NCBI GenBank assembly: GCA_023416655.1
Contig: JAEZHK010000037.1
Coordinates: 1 to 12,963, forward strand
DNA length: 12,963 bases
Direction: 5' to 3'
Source of the DNA: Bacillota bacterium
Lineage (GTDB): Bacteria > Bacillota > Clostridia > Christensenellales > Aristaeellaceae
In this document: positions 7,054 through 12,963 of the stretch, in pieces
Position numbering within the stretch: the stretch's first letter is position 1
How the letters are laid out: every line of letters starts with the position of its first letter
Made by a program: the position numbers and the translations under genes
Notes under the pieces: generated by a model
Told to the model about the DNA's origin: nothing
The model's database searches: none
Seen by the model: the letters and a program-made list of their open reading frames with translations, nothing else

Positions 7054-8037
7054 TTATTCGTCCGATTCTTCCGGCGTCCGGTCGGGGCGCGTCAGCACAT
7101 AGAGGGCGCAGACCAGGTCGTAAGAAGCGGCGAGCGCCACGCCCACGAGGGTCATGTCCAGCAGCTGCCCGCCGATACGAAGGCCGTTCATGAAATCCAT
7201 GGCGCGCAGCCCCAGGTCGAAGAGCACATAGATCAGAAACGCCGCCTTGATCCAGTCGCTGCGGCGCGTGATGAACACCAGCACCACGATATCGACCAGA
7301 AGCAGCGCGCCCGCGGCGACCCCCATGATTTCCAGGCCGCCGGGGATGCTCAGTTGGAAGCCCGTCTGGAATGATCCGCTCTCACCCTTTTGCATCTGCA
7401 GGGCGCGTTGAAGAAGGTACATCCCGTCGAAGACGGTGCGAACGAGGCATGCCATCCAGAAAACAAATATGCCGTTGACCCACTTCCGGGGAGGCTTCTC
7501 AGGCTGCGCCGACGCGGATGGCGGTTCGGGCGGCGTCCACATGGGTTCGTCCGGGTCGCCGTTGTCGATGCCGTAATCCTCCGGGTCCTCCATCAGCGCC
7601 GGGTCCGCTTCCGGCATGACCCACCCGTCCACGGGCGCGTCCGGCTCCGCTTCGGGCACACGCTTGAACATCTCCATCATCGTCGGAGATGCCTCGCCCA
7701 ACCAGATGTGGGGCTTCATGTCGCGAAGCTCCCATTGGGCGTCGGGATAGACCGCCCAGGGCGGCGCGCTGACGCAGTCCGTTTTCTCCGGCGGAGCGTC
7801 ATCCCCCGGCGCGTCATCTCCCGGCGCGTCATCTCTCGGTGCGCCATCCCCCGGTGCGTCATCCCCCGGTGCGTCATCCCCCGGAGCGTCATCCTCCGGC
7901 GCGTCCCCGGTTTTTGCGTCAAAGCCCTCTTCGTCGCCCGTCTCATCCGGGGCATCCCCGTCAGCCCCGCGGCTCCTAAGCGCCCGGATGATGCCCACAA
8001 GGATGAAAAGCACCGCAAGCACGATCACCGCCGTCAT
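7054..8037 (-). CDS. Membrane protein with Asp/Pro-rich pentapeptide repeat linker; function unknown
   Basis: I do not recognise this protein. From ATG 8037 it has 327 residues; a GTG at 8046 would add three. An N-terminal helix (MTAVIVLAVLFILVGIIRAL) is followed by an acidic linker. This contains about seven copies of a five-residue A-P-G-D-D unit, then more Pro/Asp/Glu-rich sequence up to about residue 185. Four further hydrophobic segments make up the C-terminal third (about 190-210, 236-258, 263-283, 294-316). The four-helix end with the VFITRR-W spacing is loosely like DUF2569 membrane proteins; this is a weak impression. The linker probably lies outside the lipid. GGGAAGG lies 11 nt before the ATG and only 2 nt before the GTG, so the ATG is preferred, with some doubt. 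It follows the OadB-like gene by about 50 bp with no terminator between, so it is probably cotranscribed. Confidence 0.7.
   Translation of the reverse strand: MTAVIVLAVLFILVGIIRALRSRGADGDAPDETGDEEGFDAKTGDAPEDDAPGDDAPGDDAPGDGAPRDDAPGDDAPGDDAPPEKTDCVSAPPWAVYPDAQWELRDMKPHIWLGEASPTMMEMFKRVPEAEPDAPVDGWVMPEADPALMEDPEDYGIDNGDPDEPMWTPPEPPSASAQPEKPPRKWVNGIFVFWMACLVRTVFDGMYLLQRALQMQKGESGSFQTGFQLSIPGGLEIMGVAAGALLLVDIVVLVFITRRSDWIKAAFLIYVLFDLGLRAMDFMNGLRIGGQLLDMTLVGVALAASYDLVCALYVLTRPDRTPEESDE
7796..7900 (-). repeat. Seven tandem 15-bp repeats inside the membrane-protein gene
   Basis: Seven head-to-tail units read GCGTCATCCCCCGGT or differ from it by one to three bases on the plus strand, encoding A-P-G-D-D-type pentapeptides on the minus strand. 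The unit is a multiple of three, so gain or loss of copies would change linker length without a frameshift. Most differences are silent or conservative (for example D to G in one unit and G to R or E in others). Confidence 0.9.
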
Positions 8038-8088
8038 GGGTCGCACCGCCTTCCCACAATCTAGCGCGGGGGAGGAAGCGAAAGGAAA

Positions 8089-9222
8089 TCAGCCGAACAG
8101 CGAAAGCAGCACGCCCGCGGCGATGGCCGAGCCGATCACGCCCGCGACGTTGGGGCCCATGGCGTACATCAAAAGGTAGTTGCCGGGGTTGGCCTTCTGG
8201 CCCTCGATCTGCGACACGCGCGCGGCCATCGGCACCGCCGAAACGCCCGCGGAGCCGATCAGCGGGTTGACCTTGCCGCCGGACAGCCAGCACATCAGCT
8301 TGCCCAAGAGAAGCCCGCCCACCGTGCTGAACATGAACGCCATGAGGCCCAGGAAGATGATCGCCAGCGTGTGGACATCCAGGAACGTCTCGGCCTTTGC
8401 GGTCGCGCCGACGGTGACGCCCAGGAAGATGGTGACGATGTTGATTAAAGCGTTCTGCACGGTGGAGGAAAGGCGCTCCACGACGCCGGACTCCTTGAAG
8501 AGGTTGCCCAGCATCAGCATGCCGATCAGCGGCGCGACGGAGGGCAGCAGCAGCACGCAGAAGATGGTCACGATGATCGGAAAGCAGATCTTTTCGAGCT
8601 TACTGACTTCGCGCATCTGCTCCATCTTGATCTCACGCTCTTTTTGCGTGGTCATCAGGCGCATGATAGGCGGCTGGATCAGCGGGATCAGCGCCATGTA
8701 GGAGTAGGCCGCGATGGCGATGGCCGGCAGCAGGTGCGGCGCAAGCCTCGTGGTCAGGTAGATGGCCGTGGGGCCGTCGGCGCCGCCGATGATGCCAATC
8801 GACGAGGCCTCCTTGGGATCAAAGCCGAAGAGCAGCGCGACCAGGAACGCGATCACGATGCCGAACTGCGCGCCCGCGCCCATGAAAAGGCTGGAGGGTC
8901 GGGCAAGCAGCGGGCCGAAGTCGGTCATCGCGCCGATGCCCAGGAAGATCAGCGACGGGTAGATGCCCAGTTTGACGCCCTGATAGAGGTAGTATAGAAG
9001 CCCGCCGACTTCTTTCCCTTCGGGCGAACCCATGAGGTTTGCGAGCGGCAGGTTTGCAAGCAGCATGCCGAAGGAAATCGGAAGCAGTAGAAGCGGCTCA
9101 AACTTCTTGCCGATGGCGAGGTAGATGAGCACGCAGGAAATCGTGATCATGAGGAGGTGCTGCCAAGTCAGCGCGGCAAAGCCCGAGTCGGTCAGGATTT
9201 TCTGTAGCGCGTGTGTAAACAT
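8089..9222 (-). CDS. Sodium-pumping decarboxylase beta subunit (OadB/GcdB/MmdB family)
   Basis: The integral-membrane subunit that, in oxaloacetate, glutaconyl-CoA and methylmalonyl-CoA decarboxylases, decarboxylates carboxybiotin and moves Na+ outward. 377 residues and about ten hydrophobic segments fit the family. The signature GGADGPT is at 146-152 with Asp149, matching the Na+-site Asp203 of Klebsiella OadB. AAYSYMA has Tyr173, the counterpart of Tyr229. NPLIGSAGVSAVPMAAR places Asn319, Gly323, Ser328 and Arg335 at the spacing of Asn373, Gly377, Ser382 and Arg389. All known functional positions are therefore intact. The start is ATG (9220-9222) with GGAAAGGG upstream. The gene follows the small OadG-like gene by 36 bp, but alpha-subunit and biotin-carrier genes are absent from the window. 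Which decarboxylase it serves is unknown. Confidence 0.93.
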   Translation of the reverse strand: MFTHALQKILTDSGFAALTWQHLLMITISCVLIYLAIGKKFEPLLLLPISFGMLLANLPLANLMGSPEGKEVGGLLYYLYQGVKLGIYPSLIFLGIGAMTDFGPLLARPSSLFMGAGAQFGIVIAFLVALLFGFDPKEASSIGIIGGADGPTAIYLTTRLAPHLLPAIAIAAYSYMALIPLIQPPIMRLMTTQKEREIKMEQMREVSKLEKICFPIIVTIFCVLLLPSVAPLIGMLMLGNLFKESGVVERLSSTVQNALINIVTIFLGVTVGATAKAETFLDVHTLAIIFLGLMAFMFSTVGGLLLGKLMCWLSGGKVNPLIGSAGVSAVPMAARVSQIEGQKANPGNYLLMYAMGPNVAGVIGSAIAAGVLLSLFG

Positions 9223-9239
9223 CCGAATGTGCCCTTTCC

Positions 9240-9253
9240 GCGGCGCGCGCCGC
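9240..9253. promoter_or_regulatory. Perfect 14-bp GC palindrome between the OadG-like and OadB-like genes
   Basis: GCGGCGCGCGCCGC is a perfect dyad in the 36-bp intercistronic gap. In the operon mRNA (minus strand) it would form a 5-bp hairpin with a 4-nt loop next to the OadB ribosome site, preceded by six A. Read on the plus strand it is followed by C and six T, so it has the form of an intrinsic terminator for antisense transcripts. It may set the ratio of the two subunits. Confidence 0.5.
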
Positions 9254-9258
9254 CTTTT

Positions 9259-9393
9259 TTAGACGTTCTCTGTTCTAAAATAACGCCGGATCACCGCAGA
9301 CGACAACTTGACCAGGCCGTAGATCGCCGCCAGCAGCACGAACACCAGGCTCATCACGAACAGCGCGACCAAAATCCCCTCTCCAAAGCCCAT
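9259..9393 (-). CDS. Minimal OadG-like small membrane subunit (44 residues)
   Basis: A single-helix protein starting MGFGEGILVALFVMSLVFVL and ending in a basic tail (VIRRYFRTENV). The G-x-G start, one helix at ~6-29 and position directly before an OadB-type gene match the gamma (OadG) subunits of sodium-pump decarboxylases, which hold the complex together. It lacks the longer Pro/Ala-rich linker and C-terminal region by which full-length OadG (roughly 80 or more residues) contacts the alpha subunit. The start is the ATG at 9391-9393, because AAGGAGG (9401-9407 on this strand) lies 7 nt from it. An ATG two codons earlier (9397-9399) is too close to the ribosome site. A much longer frame upstream has no family resemblance and runs through the promoter. 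Confidence 0.75.
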   Translation of the reverse strand: MGFGEGILVALFVMSLVFVLLAAIYGLVKLSSAVIRRYFRTENV

Positions 9394-9400
9394 CTTCATC

Positions 9401-9407
9401 CCTCCTT
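9401..9407 (-). promoter_or_regulatory. Shine-Dalgarno sequence deciding the OadG-like start
   Basis: AAGGAGG on the minus strand lies 7 nt from the ATG at 9391-9393 and only 1 nt from the ATG at 9397-9399, which favours the inner start. Confidence 0.8.
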
Positions 9408-9437
9408 CTACCGCGTAAGCGGAGCACCGCATGGCAC

Positions 9438-9454
9438 TATAATCGGGTATTATA
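9438..9454. promoter_or_regulatory. Perfect inverted repeat overlapping the -10 box of the OadG/OadB promoter
   Basis: TATAAT-CGGGT-ATTATA is a perfect 6+5+6 dyad. Its right arm is the minus-strand -10 box, and its centre and left arm cover the expected start site. It is a good position for a repressor operator. The left arm is also a TATAAT on the plus strand, but no matching -35 lies upstream of it. Confidence 0.45.
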
Positions 9455-9477
9455 CCGATGTGCATGCGCCGGGTCAA
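9449..9477 (-). promoter_or_regulatory. Promoter of the OadG-like/OadB-like operon
   Basis: On the minus strand, TTGACC (9472-9477) and a perfect TATAAT (9449-9454) are separated by exactly 17 bp. Transcription would start near 9442, giving a leader of about 50 nt. A perfect palindrome, CCGCATGCGG (9478-9487), abuts the -35 box and may be a regulator site. Confidence 0.85.
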
Positions 9478-9487
9478 CCGCATGCGG

Positions 9488-9862
9488 TTAATTGTGATGA
9501 AATGTTTCGTACAGACACCAGATATAAAGGAAGTGAACGCACAACGCCGGCTTCTGCCTGTCCACTTGCGCGCACCGCGCGCGTCCGAAGCTCCATTTTC
9601 TGGGCGCTCCCTCGCACGACGCGCGGGTTTACGCCACTCCACATCGTCCGTATGTCCAAGCATTGTGCGCATGCCGCTATAACCGCCTCTAAATTTGTGC
9701 ATTAGCATATTTTTAGTAAGAAGCATATACTTTGTGCTTCATGCGTCGGATCACGACGAAGAAATTTGAACCAAATATACTTGAATCCTGCACATACGCG
9801 AAAAACCAGTCCGAGATAATCGTAAATTTGCAGTTATTTCTCGCCTGTTTTTCATTTCCGGG
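9488..9862. other. Divergent intergenic region without a supported gene
   Basis: Between the two divergent promoters no frame has both a ribosome site and protein-like composition; the short open frames here read as Arg/Ser-rich noise. The right part (about 9690-9858) is AT-rich next to otherwise GC-rich sequence. It contains two GCATAT copies 18 bp apart (9705-9710, 9723-9728) and a small GAAGCA/TGCTTC dyad (9720-9740). The last 50 bp, rich in A/T, could act as an UP element or activator site for the gltB promoter. Otherwise I see nothing identifiable. Confidence 0.5.
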
Positions 9863-9891
9863 TTGACAGGGGGGCGGGGGCATGCTATAAT
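9863..9891 (+). promoter_or_regulatory. Consensus promoter of gltB
   Basis: A perfect TTGACA (9863-9868) and a perfect TATAAT (9886-9891) are separated by 17 bp. The spacer contains GGGGGGCGGGGG (9869-9880), which is unusual. Start of transcription is expected near 9898. Confidence 0.92.
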
Positions 9892-9897
9892 CACGGA

Positions 9898-10197
9898 ACC
9901 GTCAAAGGCGATGGAGCTAGCTTGTACCAATCCAAATGATTTCGTGCCACGCGTCGGCGAATGCGATGCAGGGCATGGAACCGGCGCGATCCCGGGCAGC
10001 GCTACGAGAGCGGAAGCGACGTAGTGGCGTTTCATTCAAATTCGTTTGAATCGAACGGTTGCGAAGCGAAGGTTTCCGGGTGGAAACCAACCTTCCCTGC
10101 GCGAAGGGGACACCGCGACGGAAAGAATGTTGGATAGGGATAAGCTTCGGCTCCATTTTTTGCCCTCTGGCGCAATAACGCGAGAAGGATGAACGGC
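9898..10197 (+). promoter_or_regulatory. Long structured 5' leader of gltB, candidate cis-regulatory RNA
   Basis: About 300 nt lie between the promoter and the gltB ATG with no convincing small gene. Possible helices: TTCG/CC (9941-9948) with GGCGAA (9956-9961); CGCTAC (10000-10005) with GTAGTG (10021-10026); a 7-bp stem 10034-10040/10045-10051 closed by a TTCG loop; and GGTTTCC/GGAAACC (10071-10077/10082-10088). CCTTC (10091-10095) can pair with GAAGG upstream (10068-10072) or with GAAGG downstream (10103-10107), two exclusive folds. The two GAAGG copies belong to an identical GCGAAGG heptamer. A weak TTCG hairpin with a T-run follows at 10138-10161. This layout suits an attenuator or riboswitch, but I cannot match it to a known class. 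Confidence 0.5.
10138..10161 (+). terminator. Possible weak attenuator terminator in the gltB leader
   Basis: GGA (10138-10140) and GC (10144-10145) can pair with GC/TCC (10150-10154) around a TTCG loop, followed by A and six T (10156-10161). The stem is short and bulged, so it may only pause polymerase or need help from flanking pairs such as AGGG with CCCT. It lies 36 nt before gltB. Confidence 0.3.
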
Positions 10198-12963
10198 ATG
10201 GGGCTTAAAGAGCACGAGAACCACGAAGCAGAAAAAGATCGACAGCAATGCCAAGGCCTGTACGACGCGCGGTTTGAGCACGATGCCTGTGGCATTGGCG
10301 CAGTGGTCAACATACACGGCGCCAAGACCCATGATACCGTGGACAACGCGCTGAAAATTGTGGAACGGCTCTCCCACCGGGCCGGCCGGGACGCGGAAGG
10401 CGACACCGGCGACGGCGTTGGCATATTGTTACAGATTCCCCACGACCTGTATCGCGCGGAAGTGCTTGGCTTTGAGCTTCCCGAGGCGCGCGACTACGGG
10501 GTGGGGATGATTTTTCTGCCGACAGACGGGGTCAAGCGCGGCCAGCTGATGCGGCTGATGGCGGTCATCGTCGAAAAGGAAGGCATGAAGTTCCTCGGCT
10601 GGCGCAAGGTGCCCATCCGCGAGGAACTGCCCGGCCGCAAGGCCCGGGAGCGCATGCCGTCCATCTGGCAGTGCTTTGTGAAGCGCCCCGCGAAAGTAGC
10701 GCGCGGCCTCGACTTTGACCGCAGGCTCTACGTGGCCCGCCGCGTGTTCGAGCAATCCTCGAGCGGGGCGTACTTCTGCTCGTTCTCCAGCCGCACCATC
10801 GTCTACAAGGGCATGATGCTGGTGGACCAGCTGCGCACCTTCTACCTGGACCTTGAAAGCGAACTGTGCAAGAGCGCCCTGGCGACGGTGCACTCCCGCT
10901 TCTCCACCAACACCAACCCCAGCTGGGAGCGCGCGCACCCCAACCGGCTGATCCTGCACAACGGCGAGATCAACACCATCCGCGGCAACGTGGACCGCAT
11001 GGTCGCCCGCGAGGAGACGGTGGATTCAGAGCTTTTAGCCGCCGACCGCGACAAGATCATGCCCATCGTGGACCAGTCCGGCTCGGACTCCGCGATGCTG
11101 GACAACACGCTGGAATTCCTCATGATGTACGGCATGGAACTGCCCAAGGCCGTGATGGTCACCGTGCCGGAACCCTGGCAGAACAACCAGGAGATGAGCT
11201 TGGGCCGGCGCGACCTGTACCGCTACTACGCCACCATGATGGAGCCGTGGGATGGCCCGGCGGCGCTGATCTTCTCCGACGGCGACATCGTGGGCGCTTC
11301 GCTGGACAGAAACGGCCTCAGGCCTTCCCGCTACCTTTTGACCGACGACGACACCCTCATACTGGCCTCGGAAGTGGGCGTACTGGACATCGACCCCGCG
11401 AAGGTGCTGCGCAAGGAGCGCCTGAAGCCGGGCGCGCTATTGGTGGTGGATACCGTCGCGGGCGAGGTGTACGAGGACGCGCAGCTGAAAGAAAATTACG
11501 CGCGCCGCCAGCCGTACGGCGAGTGGCTGTACCAGCACCTGCTTGAGATGAAGGACCTGCCGCTGCCCAACGAGCGCGTACCTTCTTCGCAGAAGGGCGA
11601 GCGCGCAAGGCTCTACCGCTTCTTCGACTACACCTGGGAGGACATGCGCGAGGTCATCCTGCCGATGGCGCTGGGCGGAAGCGAGCCCACGGCGTCGATG
11701 GGCACGGATACGCCGCTTGCGGTGCTCTCCAGCGCGCACCCGCTGCTGTTCGGGTACTTCAAGCAATTGTTCGCGCAGGTCACCAACCCGCCCATCGACG
11801 CCATCCGCGAGGCGCTGGTGACGGACACCGCCGTCTATGTAGGCGCGGACGGCAACCTCCTCGTGGAAAAGCCGGAGAACTGCGCGGTGCTCAAGATCGA
11901 CAACCCTATCCTGACCGCCGCGGAGCTGATGCGCATCCGGGGCATCAAAAAGCCGCACCTGAGCGTGGAGACGATCTCCATGCTGTGCTACAAAAACACG
12001 CCCATGGGCCGCGCGGTAGAGCAGATGCTCCTCGCCTGCGACCGGGCCGTGGCGCGCGGCGCGAACGTGCTGATCTTGTCCGACCGGGGCGTGGACGAAA
12101 ACAGGGTGGCGATCCCGTCGCTTCTGGCCACGTCGGCGATTGAGCAGCACCTGGTGCGCACCAAGAAGCGCACCCGGGTTTCGGTGATCCTGGAGACCGC
12201 GGAACCCCGGAGCGTGCACCACTTCGCGCTGCTGCTGGGCTACGGCGCGCGCGCGGTGTGCCCGTACCTGGCGCACGAGTGCATCAAGGAAATGATCGAC
12301 GAGGGCCTGATGGACAAGGACGTGTCCGCGGCCATCCAGGACTACAATAAGGCCGTGACCAACGGCATCGTCAAGATCGCCTCCAAGATGGGCATCTCGA
12401 CCATCCAGTCCTACCAGAGCGCCCAGATCTTCGAGGCCGTGGGCCTGGCCAAGGACATGATCGACCAGCACTTCACCAACACCGTCTCCCGCGTGGGCGG
12501 CGTAGGCCTCACCGAGATCACCGAGGACGTGGAATACCGCCACAACCGCGCGTTCGACCCGATGGGCCTGCCGATGGACACCACGCCGGAGTCCACCGGC
12601 GACCACCGGCTCAGGAGCGGCACCCGCAAGGAGGACCACCTCTACGACCCGGAGATCATCTGCGCGCTGCAGAAGGCGGTGCGCGCGGGCAGCTATGAGC
12701 TGTTCAAGGATTACTCCCGCATGGTGGACGATGAGGGCCGTCCGCACACGCTGCGCGGCCTGACCGAGTTCGTGTTCGATGGAAACGGCGGCGTGCCGAT
12801 CGACGAAGTCGAGCCGGTCTCCGAAATCGTCAAGCGCTTCAAAACCGGCGCGATGAGCTACGGCTCCATCTCGCAGGAGGCGCACGAGTGCCTGGCGACC
12901 GCCATGAACCGCCTGGGCGGCCGGTCCAACTCCGGCGAGGGCGGCGAGGACGTGGAGCGCTTC
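10198..12963 (+). CDS. gltB: Glutamate synthase large subunit, first 922 codons (3' end outside window)
   Basis: The glutamine amidotransferase/synthase chain of GOGAT, which makes two glutamates from glutamine and 2-oxoglutarate in ammonia assimilation. EHDACGIGA puts the Ntn-type nucleophile at Cys31 after a 30-residue propeptide normally removed. HNGEIN (254-259, with Asn255 and Gly256) and DQSGSDSAML (292-301) are the remaining class-II amidotransferase pocket motifs. A central domain covers roughly 430-720 (e.g. NPPIDAIREALV), and the FMN/2-oxoglutarate domain is under way at MSYGSISQEAHECLA (886-900). About 1,500 residues are usual, so some 60 per cent is visible, and the Fe-S cysteines lie beyond the window. 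The start is ATG 10198 with AAGGA 8 nt upstream; the in-frame ATG at 10189 overlaps that site. The frame is open to the last base with no lesion. Whether the small subunit follows cannot be seen. Confidence 0.97.
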   Translation, partial: MGLKEHENHEAEKDRQQCQGLYDARFEHDACGIGAVVNIHGAKTHDTVDNALKIVERLSHRAGRDAEGDTGDGVGILLQIPHDLYRAEVLGFELPEARDYGVGMIFLPTDGVKRGQLMRLMAVIVEKEGMKFLGWRKVPIREELPGRKARERMPSIWQCFVKRPAKVARGLDFDRRLYVARRVFEQSSSGAYFCSFSSRTIVYKGMMLVDQLRTFYLDLESELCKSALATVHSRFSTNTNPSWERAHPNRLILHNGEINTIRGNVDRMVAREETVDSELLAADRDKIMPIVDQSGSDSAMLDNTLEFLMMYGMELPKAVMVTVPEPWQNNQEMSLGRRDLYRYYATMMEPWDGPAALIFSDGDIVGASLDRNGLRPSRYLLTDDDTLILASEVGVLDIDPAKVLRKERLKPGALLVVDTVAGEVYEDAQLKENYARRQPYGEWLYQHLLEMKDLPLPNERVPSSQKGERARLYRFFDYTWEDMREVILPMALGGSEPTASMGTDTPLAVLSSAHPLLFGYFKQLFAQVTNPPIDAIREALVTDTAVYVGADGNLLVEKPENCAVLKIDNPILTAAELMRIRGIKKPHLSVETISMLCYKNTPMGRAVEQMLLACDRAVARGANVLILSDRGVDENRVAIPSLLATSAIEQHLVRTKKRTRVSVILETAEPRSVHHFALLLGYGARAVCPYLAHECIKEMIDEGLMDKDVSAAIQDYNKAVTNGIVKIASKMGISTIQSYQSAQIFEAVGLAKDMIDQHFTNTVSRVGGVGLTEITEDVEYRHNRAFDPMGLPMDTTPESTGDHRLRSGTRKEDHLYDPEIICALQKAVRAGSYELFKDYSRMVDDEGRPHTLRGLTEFVFDGNGGVPIDEVEPVSEIVKRFKTGAMSYGSISQEAHECLATAMNRLGGRSNSGEGGEDVERF

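Noticed and set aside
7796..7900. Tandem repeats as a possible CRISPR array
   Set aside because: The 15-bp units are head to tail with no spacers and encode a regular pentapeptide within an open frame.
9458..9705. Short plus-strand frames in the divergent intergenic region
   Set aside because: They begin inside the opposite-strand promoter or lack a ribosome site, and their products are Arg/Ser/Pro-rich without structure or family resemblance.
9259..9726. 155-residue version of the OadG-like gene starting at 9726
   Set aside because: The extra N-terminal part crosses the promoter at 9449-9477 and resembles nothing. The Shine-Dalgarno at 9401-9407 supports the start at 9393.
9908..9925. GGCGATGGAG at the start of the leader, as in fluoride riboswitches
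   Set aside because: The rest of that riboswitch is missing: no GTTC-CC closing of the first helix and no conserved GATGACTCCT-like segment afterwards.
9971..10012. Cobalamin-riboswitch-like GGAACCGG...CGATCC segment
   Set aside because: It lacks the CACTGT-type segment and the AGCCAGGA/ACCTGCC B12 box, and gltB is not a B12-regulated gene.
10101..10120. T-box-like sequence GGGGACACCGCG in the gltB leader
   Set aside because: The T-box antiterminator needs a TGGN run before ACCGCG to pair with the tRNA end. Here the four bases before ACCGCG are GGAC, and I find no stem I with specifier-loop features.
11437..12885. 482-codon open frame on the minus strand over gltB
   Set aside because: It is a shadow of gltB, low in complexity and rich in Arg, His, Ala and Val, with no family features.

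Overview
The window comes from a GC-rich bacterium. The AraC-type regulator, the CUT1 sugar ABC operon with no ATPase gene of its own, the sodium-pump decarboxylase membrane subunits, the strong AGGAGG-type ribosome sites and the sigma-70-like promoters all suit a high-GC member of the Clostridia (Firmicutes). That placement is inference; no rRNA or other taxonomic marker lies in the window.

Layout. (1) Bases 3-1232, plus strand: the 3' part of an APC-superfamily amino-acid permease resembling YjeH, closed by an intrinsic terminator. (2) Bases 1309-6974, plus strand: a carbohydrate uptake locus. An AraC/cupin regulator with its own promoter and terminator is followed by a 344-bp control region, a family-1 solute-binding protein, two permeases whose genes overlap by 4 bp, and a Gfo/Idh/MocA oxidoreductase. 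A bidirectional terminator at 7002-7041 ends the operon. The likely logic is sensing by the AraC protein, import through the ABC system energised by an ATPase encoded elsewhere, and oxidation or rearrangement of the sugar or polyol by the dehydrogenase. The substrate cannot be named from sequence.

(3) Bases 7054-9477, minus strand: a probable three-gene unit led by a near-consensus promoter. It encodes a 44-residue OadG-like subunit, an OadB-type sodium-pump beta subunit with its known functional residues intact, and an unfamiliar membrane protein with an Asp/Pro-rich pentapeptide repeat linker. The carboxyltransferase (alpha) and biotin-carrier genes needed for a complete sodium-pumping decarboxylase are not next to it.

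(4) Bases 9863-12963, plus strand: a consensus promoter, a leader of about 300 nt with several possible hairpins, two of them mutually exclusive, and the first 922 codons of the glutamate synthase large subunit gltB, which runs off the window.

Most genes here are ordinary. The parts least explained by known families are the gltB leader, the orphan decarboxylase beta/gamma operon with its repeat protein, and a set of perfect palindromes and intercistronic hairpins in the control regions.
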